Source: CAYGKP01 sp964350605
Lineage (GTDB): Bacteria > Bacteroidota > Bacteroidia > Cytophagales > JAAEPT01
Length of the DNA: 11,373 nt
Direction of reading: 5' to 3'
Assembly: GCA_964350605.1 (NCBI GenBank)
Contig: CAYGKP010000071.1
Coordinates: 1-11,373, forward strand
Part shown: positions 1 through 5,534 of the stretch, piece by piece
How positions within the stretch are numbered: position 1 is the stretch's first letter
Layout of the letters: each line of letters begins with the position of its first letter
Notes under the pieces: generated by a model
What the model saw: the letters and a program-made list of their open reading frames with translations, nothing else
Database searches by the model: none
Told to the model about the DNA's origin: nothing
Translations under genes and position numbers: made by a program

Positions 1-407
1 CCTCGCTCTCCACTGACATCGCCAAGATGCATGGGTTACTCAACCTCAATCTGGCTAGCAACAAGCTCACCTCCCTTACCGCAAGCATCGGCCAACTACG
101 TTACCTGCAAGAGCTGAATCTCAACCGCAACCAACTGACCACGCTCCCCTACGAATTCGGGAACCTAGGCCAACTCGAACGCCTCTACATTCGCCAGAAC
201 CAGTTGAAGGAGTTGCCCAAGTCAATCGCTCGTGTCAAGTCGCTGCGCGAACTCGACCTCTCGATGAACCAACTCAAAAGCCTGCCTTTTGAAGTCGCAG
301 GCTTGAAAAATCTCAAGACCTTGATCCTGGTGGGCAACGACATCAACAGCACCGAGCGCAAGAAGATCCAAGCACTGCTGCCCCACACCAAAATCATTTT
401 TGAGTAG
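1..407 (+). CDS. Leucine-rich repeat protein, C-terminal part (5' end outside window)
   Basis: This is the C-terminal end of a leucine-rich repeat (LRR) protein. The reading frame is open from the left edge, so the true start lies outside; an internal ATG at 27 falls inside a repeat and is not a credible start. Four complete 23-residue repeats of the form LxxLxLxxNxLxxLPxxIxxLxx are visible, beginning LLNLNLASN, LQELNLNRN, LERLYIRQN and LRELDLSMN. A shorter capping unit (LKTLILVGND) and a final segment ending KIIFE follow. LRRs of this bacterial type form a curved solenoid used for protein binding; the partner and cellular location cannot be told because the N-terminus is missing. It is the only plus-strand gene here and converges on tsf, with a shared terminator between them. 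Confidence 0.85.
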   Translation, partial: SLSTDIAKMHGLLNLNLASNKLTSLTASIGQLRYLQELNLNRNQLTTLPYEFGNLGQLERLYIRQNQLKELPKSIARVKSLRELDLSMNQLKSLPFEVAGLKNLKTLILVGNDINSTERKKIQALLPHTKIIFE

Positions 408-445
408 TTACTCTGGGCCTCACAACCCAAGCCTACTGGACATGA

Positions 446-474
446 AAAAGCCCCTCGCGATGCAAGGGGCTTTT
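446..474. terminator. Terminator between the LRR gene and tsf, probably bidirectional
   Basis: A perfect 10-bp inverted repeat, AAAAGCCCCT (446-455) and AGGGGCTTTT (465-474), encloses a 9-nt loop. The GC-rich core is flanked by A/T runs, so the RNA has a U-tract in either direction. It lies 38 bases after the LRR stop and 24 bases after the tsf stop, where convergent genes would share a terminator. Confidence 0.9.
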
Positions 475-498
475 CTTATGTAGAATTTACGGGGTGGA

Positions 499-1335
499 CT
501 AACCGATCTGCACGCGGCGGAACGCCTTCACCTTCAGGGAAGGGTCGGTCTCCTTCAGCAGGGCTTCGATGGTTTTGCTGTTGTCCTTCACGAAGGGTTG
601 TGAGAGCAAGGTGTTCTCCTTGAAGAACTTGCCGAGCTTGCCCTGAGCGATTTTCTCGATCATGGCATCTGGCTTACCCTCGGCACGCGCTTGCTCACGA
701 CCGACTTCCAGCTCGCGTTCAATGGCCGCGGCGTCCACTTGATCTTTGTCAACAGCAACAGGGTTCATGGCAGCGATCTGCATACAGATGTCTTTGCCGA
801 CTTCTTCGACTTTTGCGCCACTCGCACCTTCCAGTGAAAGGATCACGCCGAGTTTGCCGTTCGAGTGGATGTAGGTCACCACTTGGTCACCGCTCATGCG
901 CTCGTAGGCCACAACCTCAATCTTCTCGCCAATCTTCCCGACCAGTTCGGTGATGTGCTCATTCACGCTGCGCCCGTCGCTCATAGCTTTCGATAACAAC
1001 GCCTCCGAATCCTGAACGCCGTTGGACGATGCCAGGCTCAATAGGCTAGACCCCATCGCTTGGAAGTCGTCGTTCTTGGCAACGAAGTCCGTCTCGCAGC
1101 CAAGGGCGACCAGAAGACCTTCCTTGCCATCGGCTTTGATTTGCGTAAAGACTGCCCCTTCGGTGGTCTCGCGGTCTGCGCGCGAAGCGGAAACTTTCTG
1201 TCCCTTTTTGCGAAGGATGTCGATGGCTTTCTCGAAGTCGCCGTCCGCTTCGGACAGGGCTTTCTTACAGTCCATCATGCCTGCGCCTGTCATTTGACGC
1301 AGCTTGTTGACCTCTTGTGCGGTGATCGTCGCCAT
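499..1335 (-). CDS. tsf: Translation elongation factor Ts
   Basis: EF-Ts is the cytoplasmic guanine-nucleotide exchange factor for EF-Tu; it releases GDP so that EF-Tu can rebind GTP and aminoacyl-tRNA. The 278-residue length is close to the E. coli protein (about 283). The N-terminal UBA-like domain is clear (residues 4-45, with VNKLRQMTGAGMMDCKKAL), followed by the signature TDFVAKN at 82-88, whose Asp-Phe contacts EF-Tu. The core domain continues to the C-terminus. The ATG at 1335 gives the usual short N-terminus; there is no clear Shine-Dalgarno sequence, as is common in Bacteroidota. It follows rpsB but is separated from it by 118 bases holding a terminator and a promoter, so it probably has transcription of its own. 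Confidence 0.97.
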   Translation of the reverse strand: MATITAQEVNKLRQMTGAGMMDCKKALSEADGDFEKAIDILRKKGQKVSASRADRETTEGAVFTQIKADGKEGLLVALGCETDFVAKNDDFQAMGSSLLSLASSNGVQDSEALLSKAMSDGRSVNEHITELVGKIGEKIEVVAYERMSGDQVVTYIHSNGKLGVILSLEGASGAKVEEVGKDICMQIAAMNPVAVDKDQVDAAAIERELEVGREQARAEGKPDAMIEKIAQGKLGKFFKENTLLSQPFVKDNSKTIEALLKETDPSLKVKAFRRVQIG

Positions 1336-1372
1336 GGTAGTCGGTTGGTTGGTAGTAGAATGGAACCGGGTG

Positions 1373-1403
1373 CAAACCTAACAAAAACGGCTACCTCAGG
1401 CAG
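1373..1403 (-). promoter_or_regulatory. Putative tsf promoter (Bacteroidota type)
   Basis: On the minus strand TAGGTTTG (1380-1373) matches the Bacteroidota -7 consensus TAnnTTTG perfectly. A CTG at 1403-1401, 20 bp upstream, is a two-of-three match to the -33 TTG. Transcription would start near 1366, giving a leader of about 30 nt. The -33 position lies inside the hairpin of the rpsB terminator. Confidence 0.6.
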
Positions 1404-1406
1404 CCG
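1381..1406 (-). terminator. Intrinsic terminator after rpsB
   Basis: On the minus strand CGGCTGCC (1406-1399) and GGTAGCCG (1395-1388) form an 8-bp stem with one G-U pair around a TGA loop, followed directly by TTTTTGT (1387-1381). It lies about 50 bases after the rpsB stop and before tsf, so it should end or reduce read-through into tsf. Confidence 0.7.
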
Positions 1407-1453
1407 CTTTATTACCCGAATGGGTCTTTACTTGATGCTTGTTATGCGTGAGT

Positions 1454-2326
1454 TTACTTCGCGTCGGCGGTGCTTTCGCCACCCTCTGTTTTCGGTGCCT
1501 CAGCAACCTCAACTTTCTCAGCCTTTGGTGTCTTTTTTGCGGCGGGAGCAGCGGTTACCTCTTCGGTAGCCATCACTACTTCTTCCTCGGCGCCACTTTC
1601 ATCTTCAGTTGGTGCACCGCCTTCTGCACGCTCTTTCTTGCGCTCGGCTAGCCCCTCTTCAATCGCTTGGATGAAGTTGCGAGTGATCAAGCCAATCGAC
1701 TTGTACGCATCGTCGTTTCCAGGGATTGCGAAATCAACGTCCAGCGGATTCGAGTTCGAATCGACCAGCGCGAAGATTGGGATGTTGAGTTTCTTGGCTT
1801 CCGCAACAGCGATGTGCTCATTGGTGGTATCCACAATGAAGATCGCCGAAGGCAAGCGACTCAGGTCGGCAATGCCGCCCAACACGCGCTCCAACTTCGC
1901 TTTCTCGCGGGTCTTCATCAGGCGCTCTTTCTTGGCCATCGAACCGAAGGCCTCGTCTTTCATCAGCTTGTCGATGGTCGAAAGCTTCTTGAGCGAACGG
2001 CGAACGGTCGCGAAGTTGGTCAGCATGCCGCCCAACCAACGCTCGGTCACGTAGGGCATACCCAACCGCTGCGCCTCGGTCGAGACGATTTCGCGGGCCT
2101 GTTTCTTGGTCGCAACAAAGAGAATTTTTCGACCCGAACGTGCGATGCTAGCAGCAGCCGCTTTGGCTTCCTCTAAGGAAGCAATCGTTTTGTTGAGGTC
2201 GATGAGGTGGATGCCGTTTTTCTCCATCAAAATGTAGGGAGCGAAACGGGGGTCCCACTTGCGGGTCAGGTGACCGAAGTGAACCCCTGCATCCAGCAGC
2301 TCGTCAATCGAAAGGCGTTGGCTCAT
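1454..2326 (-). CDS. rpsB: 30S ribosomal protein S2
   Basis: S2 is a component of the small ribosomal subunit that binds at the head-body junction of the 30S particle. Family features are obvious: LLDAGVHFGHLTRKWDP (residues 10-26), IHLIDLNKT (39-47), the PYVTERWLGGMLTNF block (91-105) and IFIVDTTNEHIAVAEAKKL (162-180). The protein has 290 residues, about 50 more than E. coli S2. The excess is a C-terminal tail (roughly 228-290) rich in Glu, Ala and Lys that is probably disordered; such tails are frequent in Bacteroidota S2. The gene starts 24 bases after the rpsI stop, leaving no room for a separate leader, so it is probably cotranscribed with rplM-rpsI. Confidence 0.97.
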   Translation of the reverse strand: MSQRLSIDELLDAGVHFGHLTRKWDPRFAPYILMEKNGIHLIDLNKTIASLEEAKAAAASIARSGRKILFVATKKQAREIVSTEAQRLGMPYVTERWLGGMLTNFATVRRSLKKLSTIDKLMKDEAFGSMAKKERLMKTREKAKLERVLGGIADLSRLPSAIFIVDTTNEHIAVAEAKKLNIPIFALVDSNSNPLDVDFAIPGNDDAYKSIGLITRNFIQAIEEGLAERKKERAEGGAPTEDESGAEEEVVMATEEVTAAPAAKKTPKAEKVEVAEAPKTEGGESTADAK

Positions 2327-2350
2327 AGAGCGGGAGCGTGAAGGGGTGAA

Positions 2351-2737
2351 TTAGCGTTTAGAGAATTGGAAGCGACGGCGCGCCTTGCGGCGACCGTACT
2401 TCTTGCGTTCGACCATGCGGGCATCGCGGGTCAGGTAGCCTTCGGCTTTCAATGCGGGACGAACCTCGGGGTTCAACTCGCACAGGGCACGGGCAATGCC
2501 CAAACGAACGGCTTCGGCTTGGCCGCTAGGACCACCGCCGTTGACGTTCACATAGATGTCGTAGCTGTCGGCTTGCTCCAACAAGTGGAGCGGCTGCATG
2601 ACAACCGTACGAAGCACCCCCGTAGGGAAGAAATCTTCGAACTTGGTCTCGTTGACCGAAATCTCGCCTTTACCAGGCTTCAGATAGATGCGCGCCACAG
2701 AGGTTTTGCGGCGGCCGATGGTGTTGATCACTTGCAT
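2351..2737 (-). CDS. rpsI: 30S ribosomal protein S9
   Basis: S9 belongs to the head of the 30S subunit; its basic C-terminal tail reaches the P-site tRNA. The protein has 128 residues, normal for the family. It starts with INTIGRRKTSVARIYLK (residues 4-20), has the GGGPSGQAEAVRLGIARAL block in the middle, and ends in a strongly basic tail finishing SKR, the conserved terminus that touches tRNA. It lies 12 bases downstream of rplM, the conserved rplM-rpsI pairing, which implies one transcript and probably translational coupling. Confidence 0.97.
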   Translation of the reverse strand: MQVINTIGRRKTSVARIYLKPGKGEISVNETKFEDFFPTGVLRTVVMQPLHLLEQADSYDIYVNVNGGGPSGQAEAVRLGIARALCELNPEVRPALKAEGYLTRDARMVERKKYGRRKARRRFQFSKR

Positions 2738-2749
2738 GAAGTGGGGAAC

Positions 2750-3199
2750 TTACTTCGCAATTTGGATTGACTGGGGCGATTGTGCCTCGTGGGGATGCTC
2801 GTTGCCCGCATAGACGTAGAGGTTGCGGAACAACTCACGACCCAAGCGATTCTTTGGCAACATGCCGCGAACGGCTGCCTCGAGGATGGCCTCGGGGCGT
2901 TTGCCCAGAACCTCGCGAGGGCTGCGGCTTTTCTGACCACCTGGGTACCCAGAGTGGCTGATGTATTCTTTGTCATCCATCTTCTTACCAGTCAGACGAA
3001 TCTTCTCGGCATTCAGGATGATGACCTTGTCGCCGCAAGGCAGATGAGGGCTGTAGGTCGGCTTGTGCTTTCCGCGAAGGCGCATGGCCACTTGCGTTGC
3101 CAACCGACCCACAATCAGGCCACTGGCATCTACGACCACCCAGTCAGGGTGAAGGTCTTGGGTACGGCCTGCGGCCGTTTTGTAGCTAAGGATGTCCAC
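2750..3199 (-). CDS. rplM: 50S ribosomal protein L13 (GTG start)
   Basis: L13 is an early-assembly protein of the large ribosomal subunit. The family core is visible as WVVVDASGLIVGRLA, RGKHKPTYSPH, GDKVIILNAEKI, the SGYPGGQKSRSPREVL region and GMLPKNRLGR. The frame stays open upstream to a TTG at 3274, but I place the start at the GTG at 3199, giving 149 residues beginning (M)DILSYKT, which fits the usual length and N-terminus in Bacteroidota. A strong promoter at 3254-3284 overlaps the upstream TTG, so its transcript would begin after that codon. A weak purine stretch (AAGAGAA) precedes the GTG. It is the first gene of the ribosomal cluster. Confidence 0.95.
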   Translation of the reverse strand: MDILSYKTAAGRTQDLHPDWVVVDASGLIVGRLATQVAMRLRGKHKPTYSPHLPCGDKVIILNAEKIRLTGKKMDDKEYISHSGYPGGQKSRSPREVLGKRPEAILEAAVRGMLPKNRLGRELFRNLYVYAGNEHPHEAQSPQSIQIAK

Positions 3200-3253
3200 G
3201 TGCTGTGTGGTTCTCTTGGTAAATCTTCTTTGCGTATGGGGCAAAAAGGGACA

Positions 3254-3284
3254 CAAAGGTAAACCCTTCCCCAATCATTCGCAA
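3254..3284 (-). promoter_or_regulatory. Promoter of the rplM-rpsI-rpsB cluster
   Basis: On the minus strand TTG (3284-3282) is followed after exactly 20 bp by TACCTTTG (3261-3254), a full match to the Bacteroidota -33/-7 consensus. Transcription is expected near 3247, leaving a leader of about 48 nt before the GTG at 3199. This promoter decides the rplM start. No terminator was seen between the upstream lipoprotein gene (stop at 3292) and this promoter, so some read-through is possible. Confidence 0.75.
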
Positions 3285-3291
3285 CGGTCAA

Positions 3292-3888
3292 TCAATTCTT
3301 CTTCTCGGGAAGCTTGTGGGCCAGCGTATCCAATTGATAGATCCAATCATTGGTCTTGGGGTTGTAGACCAAGTCCTTGTTGGGCCACTCCACTTTGGTG
3401 GGATCACCGAAGTACTTATCGACGTTGCCGCCCGTGCTGACCATTTCGTCAAAAAGCATCTCGCCCAGCTCAACCACCGCTGGATCGCGCAGCATGGGGG
3501 TCCAGAAGACTTGATTCATGCCCGTGATGCGAAGCGAGTCATCTAGGTAGAAGGTGCCCCCCACCGAACGCTTGTCCTGCTCGTAGAGGCTGCGAAACTC
3601 GCGCTTCACATAGAGAAAGTAGTGCTGGTTGGTTTTGGGGTCGAGATAGTAGCGATGAAGGTACGAATTGTCGACCGTCCGCTGGTAGTAGTAGTAAATC
3701 TTCGGATCGAAGCGCAGCGAGGTGTCGGCGTACTCGTGACGTTTTTCTACGTAGGCGGCTATTTGGATCTCCACCGTGTCGCGAAGCTCATCGGCCAAGT
3801 GGGTCTCTACTTTGTAATCCGGCTCGCAAGCCACAAAGCAGGTCGATAGCGCGCCGAGGAAAAGGCTTCGAATAAGAAAGGTTTTCAT
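3292..3888 (-). CDS. Small lipoprotein of unknown function
   Basis: I do not recognise this 198-residue protein as a named family. Its N-terminus is a lipoprotein signal peptide: MKTFLIR, a hydrophobic stretch, then lipobox FVAC with the acylated Cys at 21. The residues after the Cys (EPDYK) are not a good surface-export signal, so it may stay on the periplasmic side. The mature part is charged and very Tyr-rich (for example YYYY at 65-68 and YLHRYYLD at 76-83). A short motif recurs, YLDPKTNQHYFLY (81-93) and VYNPKTNDWIY (174-184), suggesting two copies of a beta-hairpin-like unit. It follows the beta-helix lipoprotein gene but is separated from it by a terminator and precedes the ribosomal cluster. 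No convincing TAnnTTTG promoter was found upstream, so its transcription is unclear. Confidence 0.8.
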   Translation of the reverse strand: MKTFLIRSLFLGALSTCFVACEPDYKVETHLADELRDTVEIQIAAYVEKRHEYADTSLRFDPKIYYYYQRTVDNSYLHRYYLDPKTNQHYFLYVKREFRSLYEQDKRSVGGTFYLDDSLRITGMNQVFWTPMLRDPAVVELGEMLFDEMVSTGGNVDKYFGDPTKVEWPNKDLVYNPKTNDWIYQLDTLAHKLPEKKN

Positions 3889-3939
3889 CAGTGTGATGGT
3901 GAATGAGCAAGGAAAGAACAGGTAGATGAAATGGGTAAC

Positions 3940-3974
3940 AAGAAAGAGCCCAGGAGCGATGCTCCCGGGCTCTT
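3940..3974 (-). terminator. Strong terminator after the beta-helix lipoprotein gene
   Basis: A 14-bp inverted repeat (3944-3957 against 3961-3974) with a 3-base loop starts 25 bases after the lipoprotein stop. The single non-Watson-Crick position is A-C on the plus strand but G-U on the minus-strand RNA, and that RNA continues into a U-rich run (TTTCTT). The hairpin is therefore tuned for minus-strand transcription and insulates the downstream small lipoprotein gene. Confidence 0.85.
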
Positions 3975-3998
3975 CAAAGTTAGTTTGACTGGGTCAGA

Positions 3999-5333
3999 CT
4001 AGTAAACCGCGTTGATGGCGTCGAATTCCAACCAACCAGCGTTCCAGTTCCACCCTGCAGGCGCAGTCGTGTTACCAGCAGCACCGAAGGCACCCAAGTT
4101 CCCATCAAGCGTAACAGACGTACCGTTGCCACCCGAAATCGATCCGGTTGCAGCAGTCGGAAGCGTTGCACCCGAAGCGATGAATGGCTCTTTCACGTCA
4201 TTGATGTCAGCCCAAGTTGCGCCACCGTTCAAGAACGAAGAGGCAAACAGTGTGCTGTTAGGTGTACCCGTTTGATCCGAAGTGTTGGTGAAGCTTGACG
4301 GCGCGTCAGTAGCGAAGGTGTTGCAATCATAAGCAACAAAACCATTCACGTTGAAGGTCATTCCGGCACCAGTACCCAGAAGGGCAGGCTGGTCCTCCCA
4401 ACCGGCAACGATGACGTTGCGGATCGAAGGGCTACCGCTCTTACACTGGAGACCCGAGAGGAAGTTTGAGTTCGAAACGTTCTGAACCGTTCCGCTTGGA
4501 CCTACACAAGTGATGTTGGCGAACACAGTAGTGGTCGTACCACCCGAGATCTCGAAACCCGAGCTACCCGATTGGTCAGCGATACCCGCATCACGAATGA
4601 TGAAGGCCCACTGGACAGTTCCAGTGTTTCCTTTGTCCCAGTCGAGGTCATCGTCAGTGGTGGCTTGCGTCACCACGTAACGAATGTCGTTCGATCCACC
4701 GAAAGCTTCCAGGCCGTCATCACCAGCGTAGCTGACCATGATGTGGTCGATAACCGTTCCCGAACCCAGGGCACCCATGGTGAGCGAGTTGAGCTCGTTG
4801 TTCGGCGAAAGCGCAATACCAGCGAATTCGATGCGGCAGTACTGGAGGGTACCTCCATCATACGCTGCATCCGAACCACCGTAAGTAGCACCCGAAGCAG
4901 TTGGGATACCTTCGATGTCAACACCAGTTCCATCCGAAGTGACCGCATCACCCAACCATACGAGGCCACCCCAGTCACCGCGGTTGCGGAAACCAGCAGG
5001 GGCATCGGAAGTCATGATGATGGGGTTGCTCGAAGTGCCAACAGCGTCTAGGGTTGCGCCATTGTTGATGATCAACGCGCCTTTCGACGATTTTTCACCG
5101 AAGATCTTCGCGCCTGGCTCGATGGTCAGTGTCGTGCCGCTGGTGAAAAACACGTTGCCGCGAATCAGGTATTTTTTGCCGGTCTCCATCGTAAAGTTCG
5201 AGCTTTGGGTTCCCGAAAGGATGGCGTCGTAAGACGTGCTGCTGCTGCTGCTGCCGCCGTCGTCGTCTTTGCTACAAGCCGCGCCGAAAACCGCAACTGA
5301 AGCAATCAGTAGGTTGAATAGGTACTTTTTCAT
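3999..5333 (-). CDS. Surface-exposed beta-helix lipoprotein, partner of the TonB-dependent receptor
   Basis: This 444-residue protein starts at the ATG at 5333 (MKKYLFNLL), which begins a lipoprotein signal peptide with lipobox GAAC and acylated Cys at 20. The next residues, SKDDD, resemble the Bacteroidota lipoprotein export signal, so I infer the outer leaflet facing outside. A Gly-Ser linker (GGSSSSS) follows. The rest is Gly/Ser/Thr/Asn-rich with short beta-strand-turn units such as GTTLTIEPGAKIFGE (67-81) and KGALIINNGATLDAVG (84-99), as in right-handed beta-helices. Two acidic motifs stand out: YAGDDGLEAFGG (202-213) and DDDLDWDKGNTG (227-238), which could bind a cation. Similar proteins are widespread in Bacteroidota, often beside TonB receptors, and I know of no firmly established function. 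No T9SS C-terminal domain is visible. An upstream in-frame GTG (5372) lies inside the probable promoter and is rejected. Confidence 0.85.
   Translation of the reverse strand: MKKYLFNLLIASVAVFGAACSKDDDGGSSSSSTSYDAILSGTQSSNFTMETGKKYLIRGNVFFTSGTTLTIEPGAKIFGEKSSKGALIINNGATLDAVGTSSNPIIMTSDAPAGFRNRGDWGGLVWLGDAVTSDGTGVDIEGIPTASGATYGGSDAAYDGGTLQYCRIEFAGIALSPNNELNSLTMGALGSGTVIDHIMVSYAGDDGLEAFGGSNDIRYVVTQATTDDDLDWDKGNTGTVQWAFIIRDAGIADQSGSSGFEISGGTTTTVFANITCVGPSGTVQNVSNSNFLSGLQCKSGSPSIRNVIVAGWEDQPALLGTGAGMTFNVNGFVAYDCNTFATDAPSSFTNTSDQTGTPNSTLFASSFLNGGATWADINDVKEPFIASGATLPTAATGSISGGNGTSVTLDGNLGAFGAAGNTTAPAGWNWNAGWLEFDAINAVY
5238..5267 (-). repeat. Trinucleotide repeat tract coding the DDDGGSSSSS linker
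   Basis: On the coding strand the tract reads three GAC, two GGC and five AGC codons in a row, right after the lipobox Cys-Ser-Lys. All five Ser codons are the identical AGC. Slippage in steps of three would change the acidic surface signal or the linker length without breaking the frame. Confidence 0.75.
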
Positions 5334-5371
5334 GTTGGTAGGGGTTGTTGTGTGACTATCTAATCGTCGCA

Positions 5372-5379
5372 CGAAAGTA
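5372..5379 (-). promoter_or_regulatory. Putative -7 element of the beta-helix lipoprotein gene
   Basis: On the minus strand TACTTTCG matches TAnnTTTG at all but one position. Twenty bp upstream there is AGC instead of a -33 TTG. Transcription would begin near 5365, giving a leader of about 32 nt. The missing -33 box together with the upstream 11-bp-period repeats suggests dependence on an activator. Confidence 0.45.
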
Positions 5380-5412
5380 GACCGCCAATATCACGGCAGG
5401 CTGTCCTTCCCT

Positions 5413-5427
5413 TTAAATGATGATTAA
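5413..5427 (-). promoter_or_regulatory. Putative regulator site, TTAA-N7-TTAA, upstream of the beta-helix gene
   Basis: On the minus strand the site reads TTAATCATCATTTAA: two TTAA cores with an 11-bp period. The proximal core begins 34 bp upstream of the -7 box, the same distance as the matching element at the TonB receptor promoter. Direct repeats spaced by one helical turn are the known binding pattern of PhoB/OmpR-family regulators, one of which is encoded at 10275-10961. Confidence 0.5.
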
Positions 5428-5441
5428 GGATCGACCACCCG

Positions 5442-5458
5442 GGTAACCAGTTGGTAAC
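5442..5458 (-). promoter_or_regulatory. Second 11-bp-period direct repeat, GTTACC-N5-GTTACC
   Basis: On the minus strand GTTACCAACTGGTTACC holds two identical 6-mers exactly 11 bp apart, upstream of the TTAA pair. It resembles tandem PhoB/PhoP half-sites; in Bacillus subtilis, PhoP sites are TT(A/C/T)A(C/T)A-type repeats with about 5 bp between them. It lies between the receptor stop (5535) and the lipoprotein promoter. Confidence 0.45.
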
Positions 5459-5483
5459 ACCGAAAAAGTCTTAGGCCAGCGAG

Positions 5484-5512
5484 AAAAAACCAGACCGACC
5501 CGAATGGGCCAA
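5484..5512 (-). terminator. Weak candidate terminator after the TonB receptor gene
   Basis: On the minus strand TTGGCCC (5512-5506) and GGGTCGG (5501-5495) can form a 7-bp stem with three G-U pairs around ATTC, followed after five bases by TTTTTT (5489-5484). It begins 22 bases after the receptor stop. The wobble pairs and the gap before the U-tract make it weak, so partial read-through into the lipoprotein gene is likely. Confidence 0.35.
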
Positions 5513-5534
5513 ATCTAGGATTTAGCAGGGTTCG

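Noticed and set aside
3200..3274. An N-terminal extension of L13 starting at the TTG at 3274
   Set aside because: The extension does not resemble L13, and the TTG lies inside the -33/-7 promoter, upstream of the expected transcript start.
3921..3939. GGTA and GGTAAC copies upstream of the small lipoprotein as a third regulator site
   Set aside because: The copies are 13 bp apart rather than 11, the first is only partial, and no -7 box follows at the right place.
3999..5333. A type IX secretion C-terminal sorting domain in the beta-helix protein
   Set aside because: The protein has a lipobox, and the C-terminus (ending DAINAVY) lacks the conserved pattern of such domains.
5334..5372. A longer start (GTG at 5372) for the beta-helix lipoprotein
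   Set aside because: It would put 13 polar residues before a perfect lipoprotein signal peptide and overlaps the proposed -7 box.
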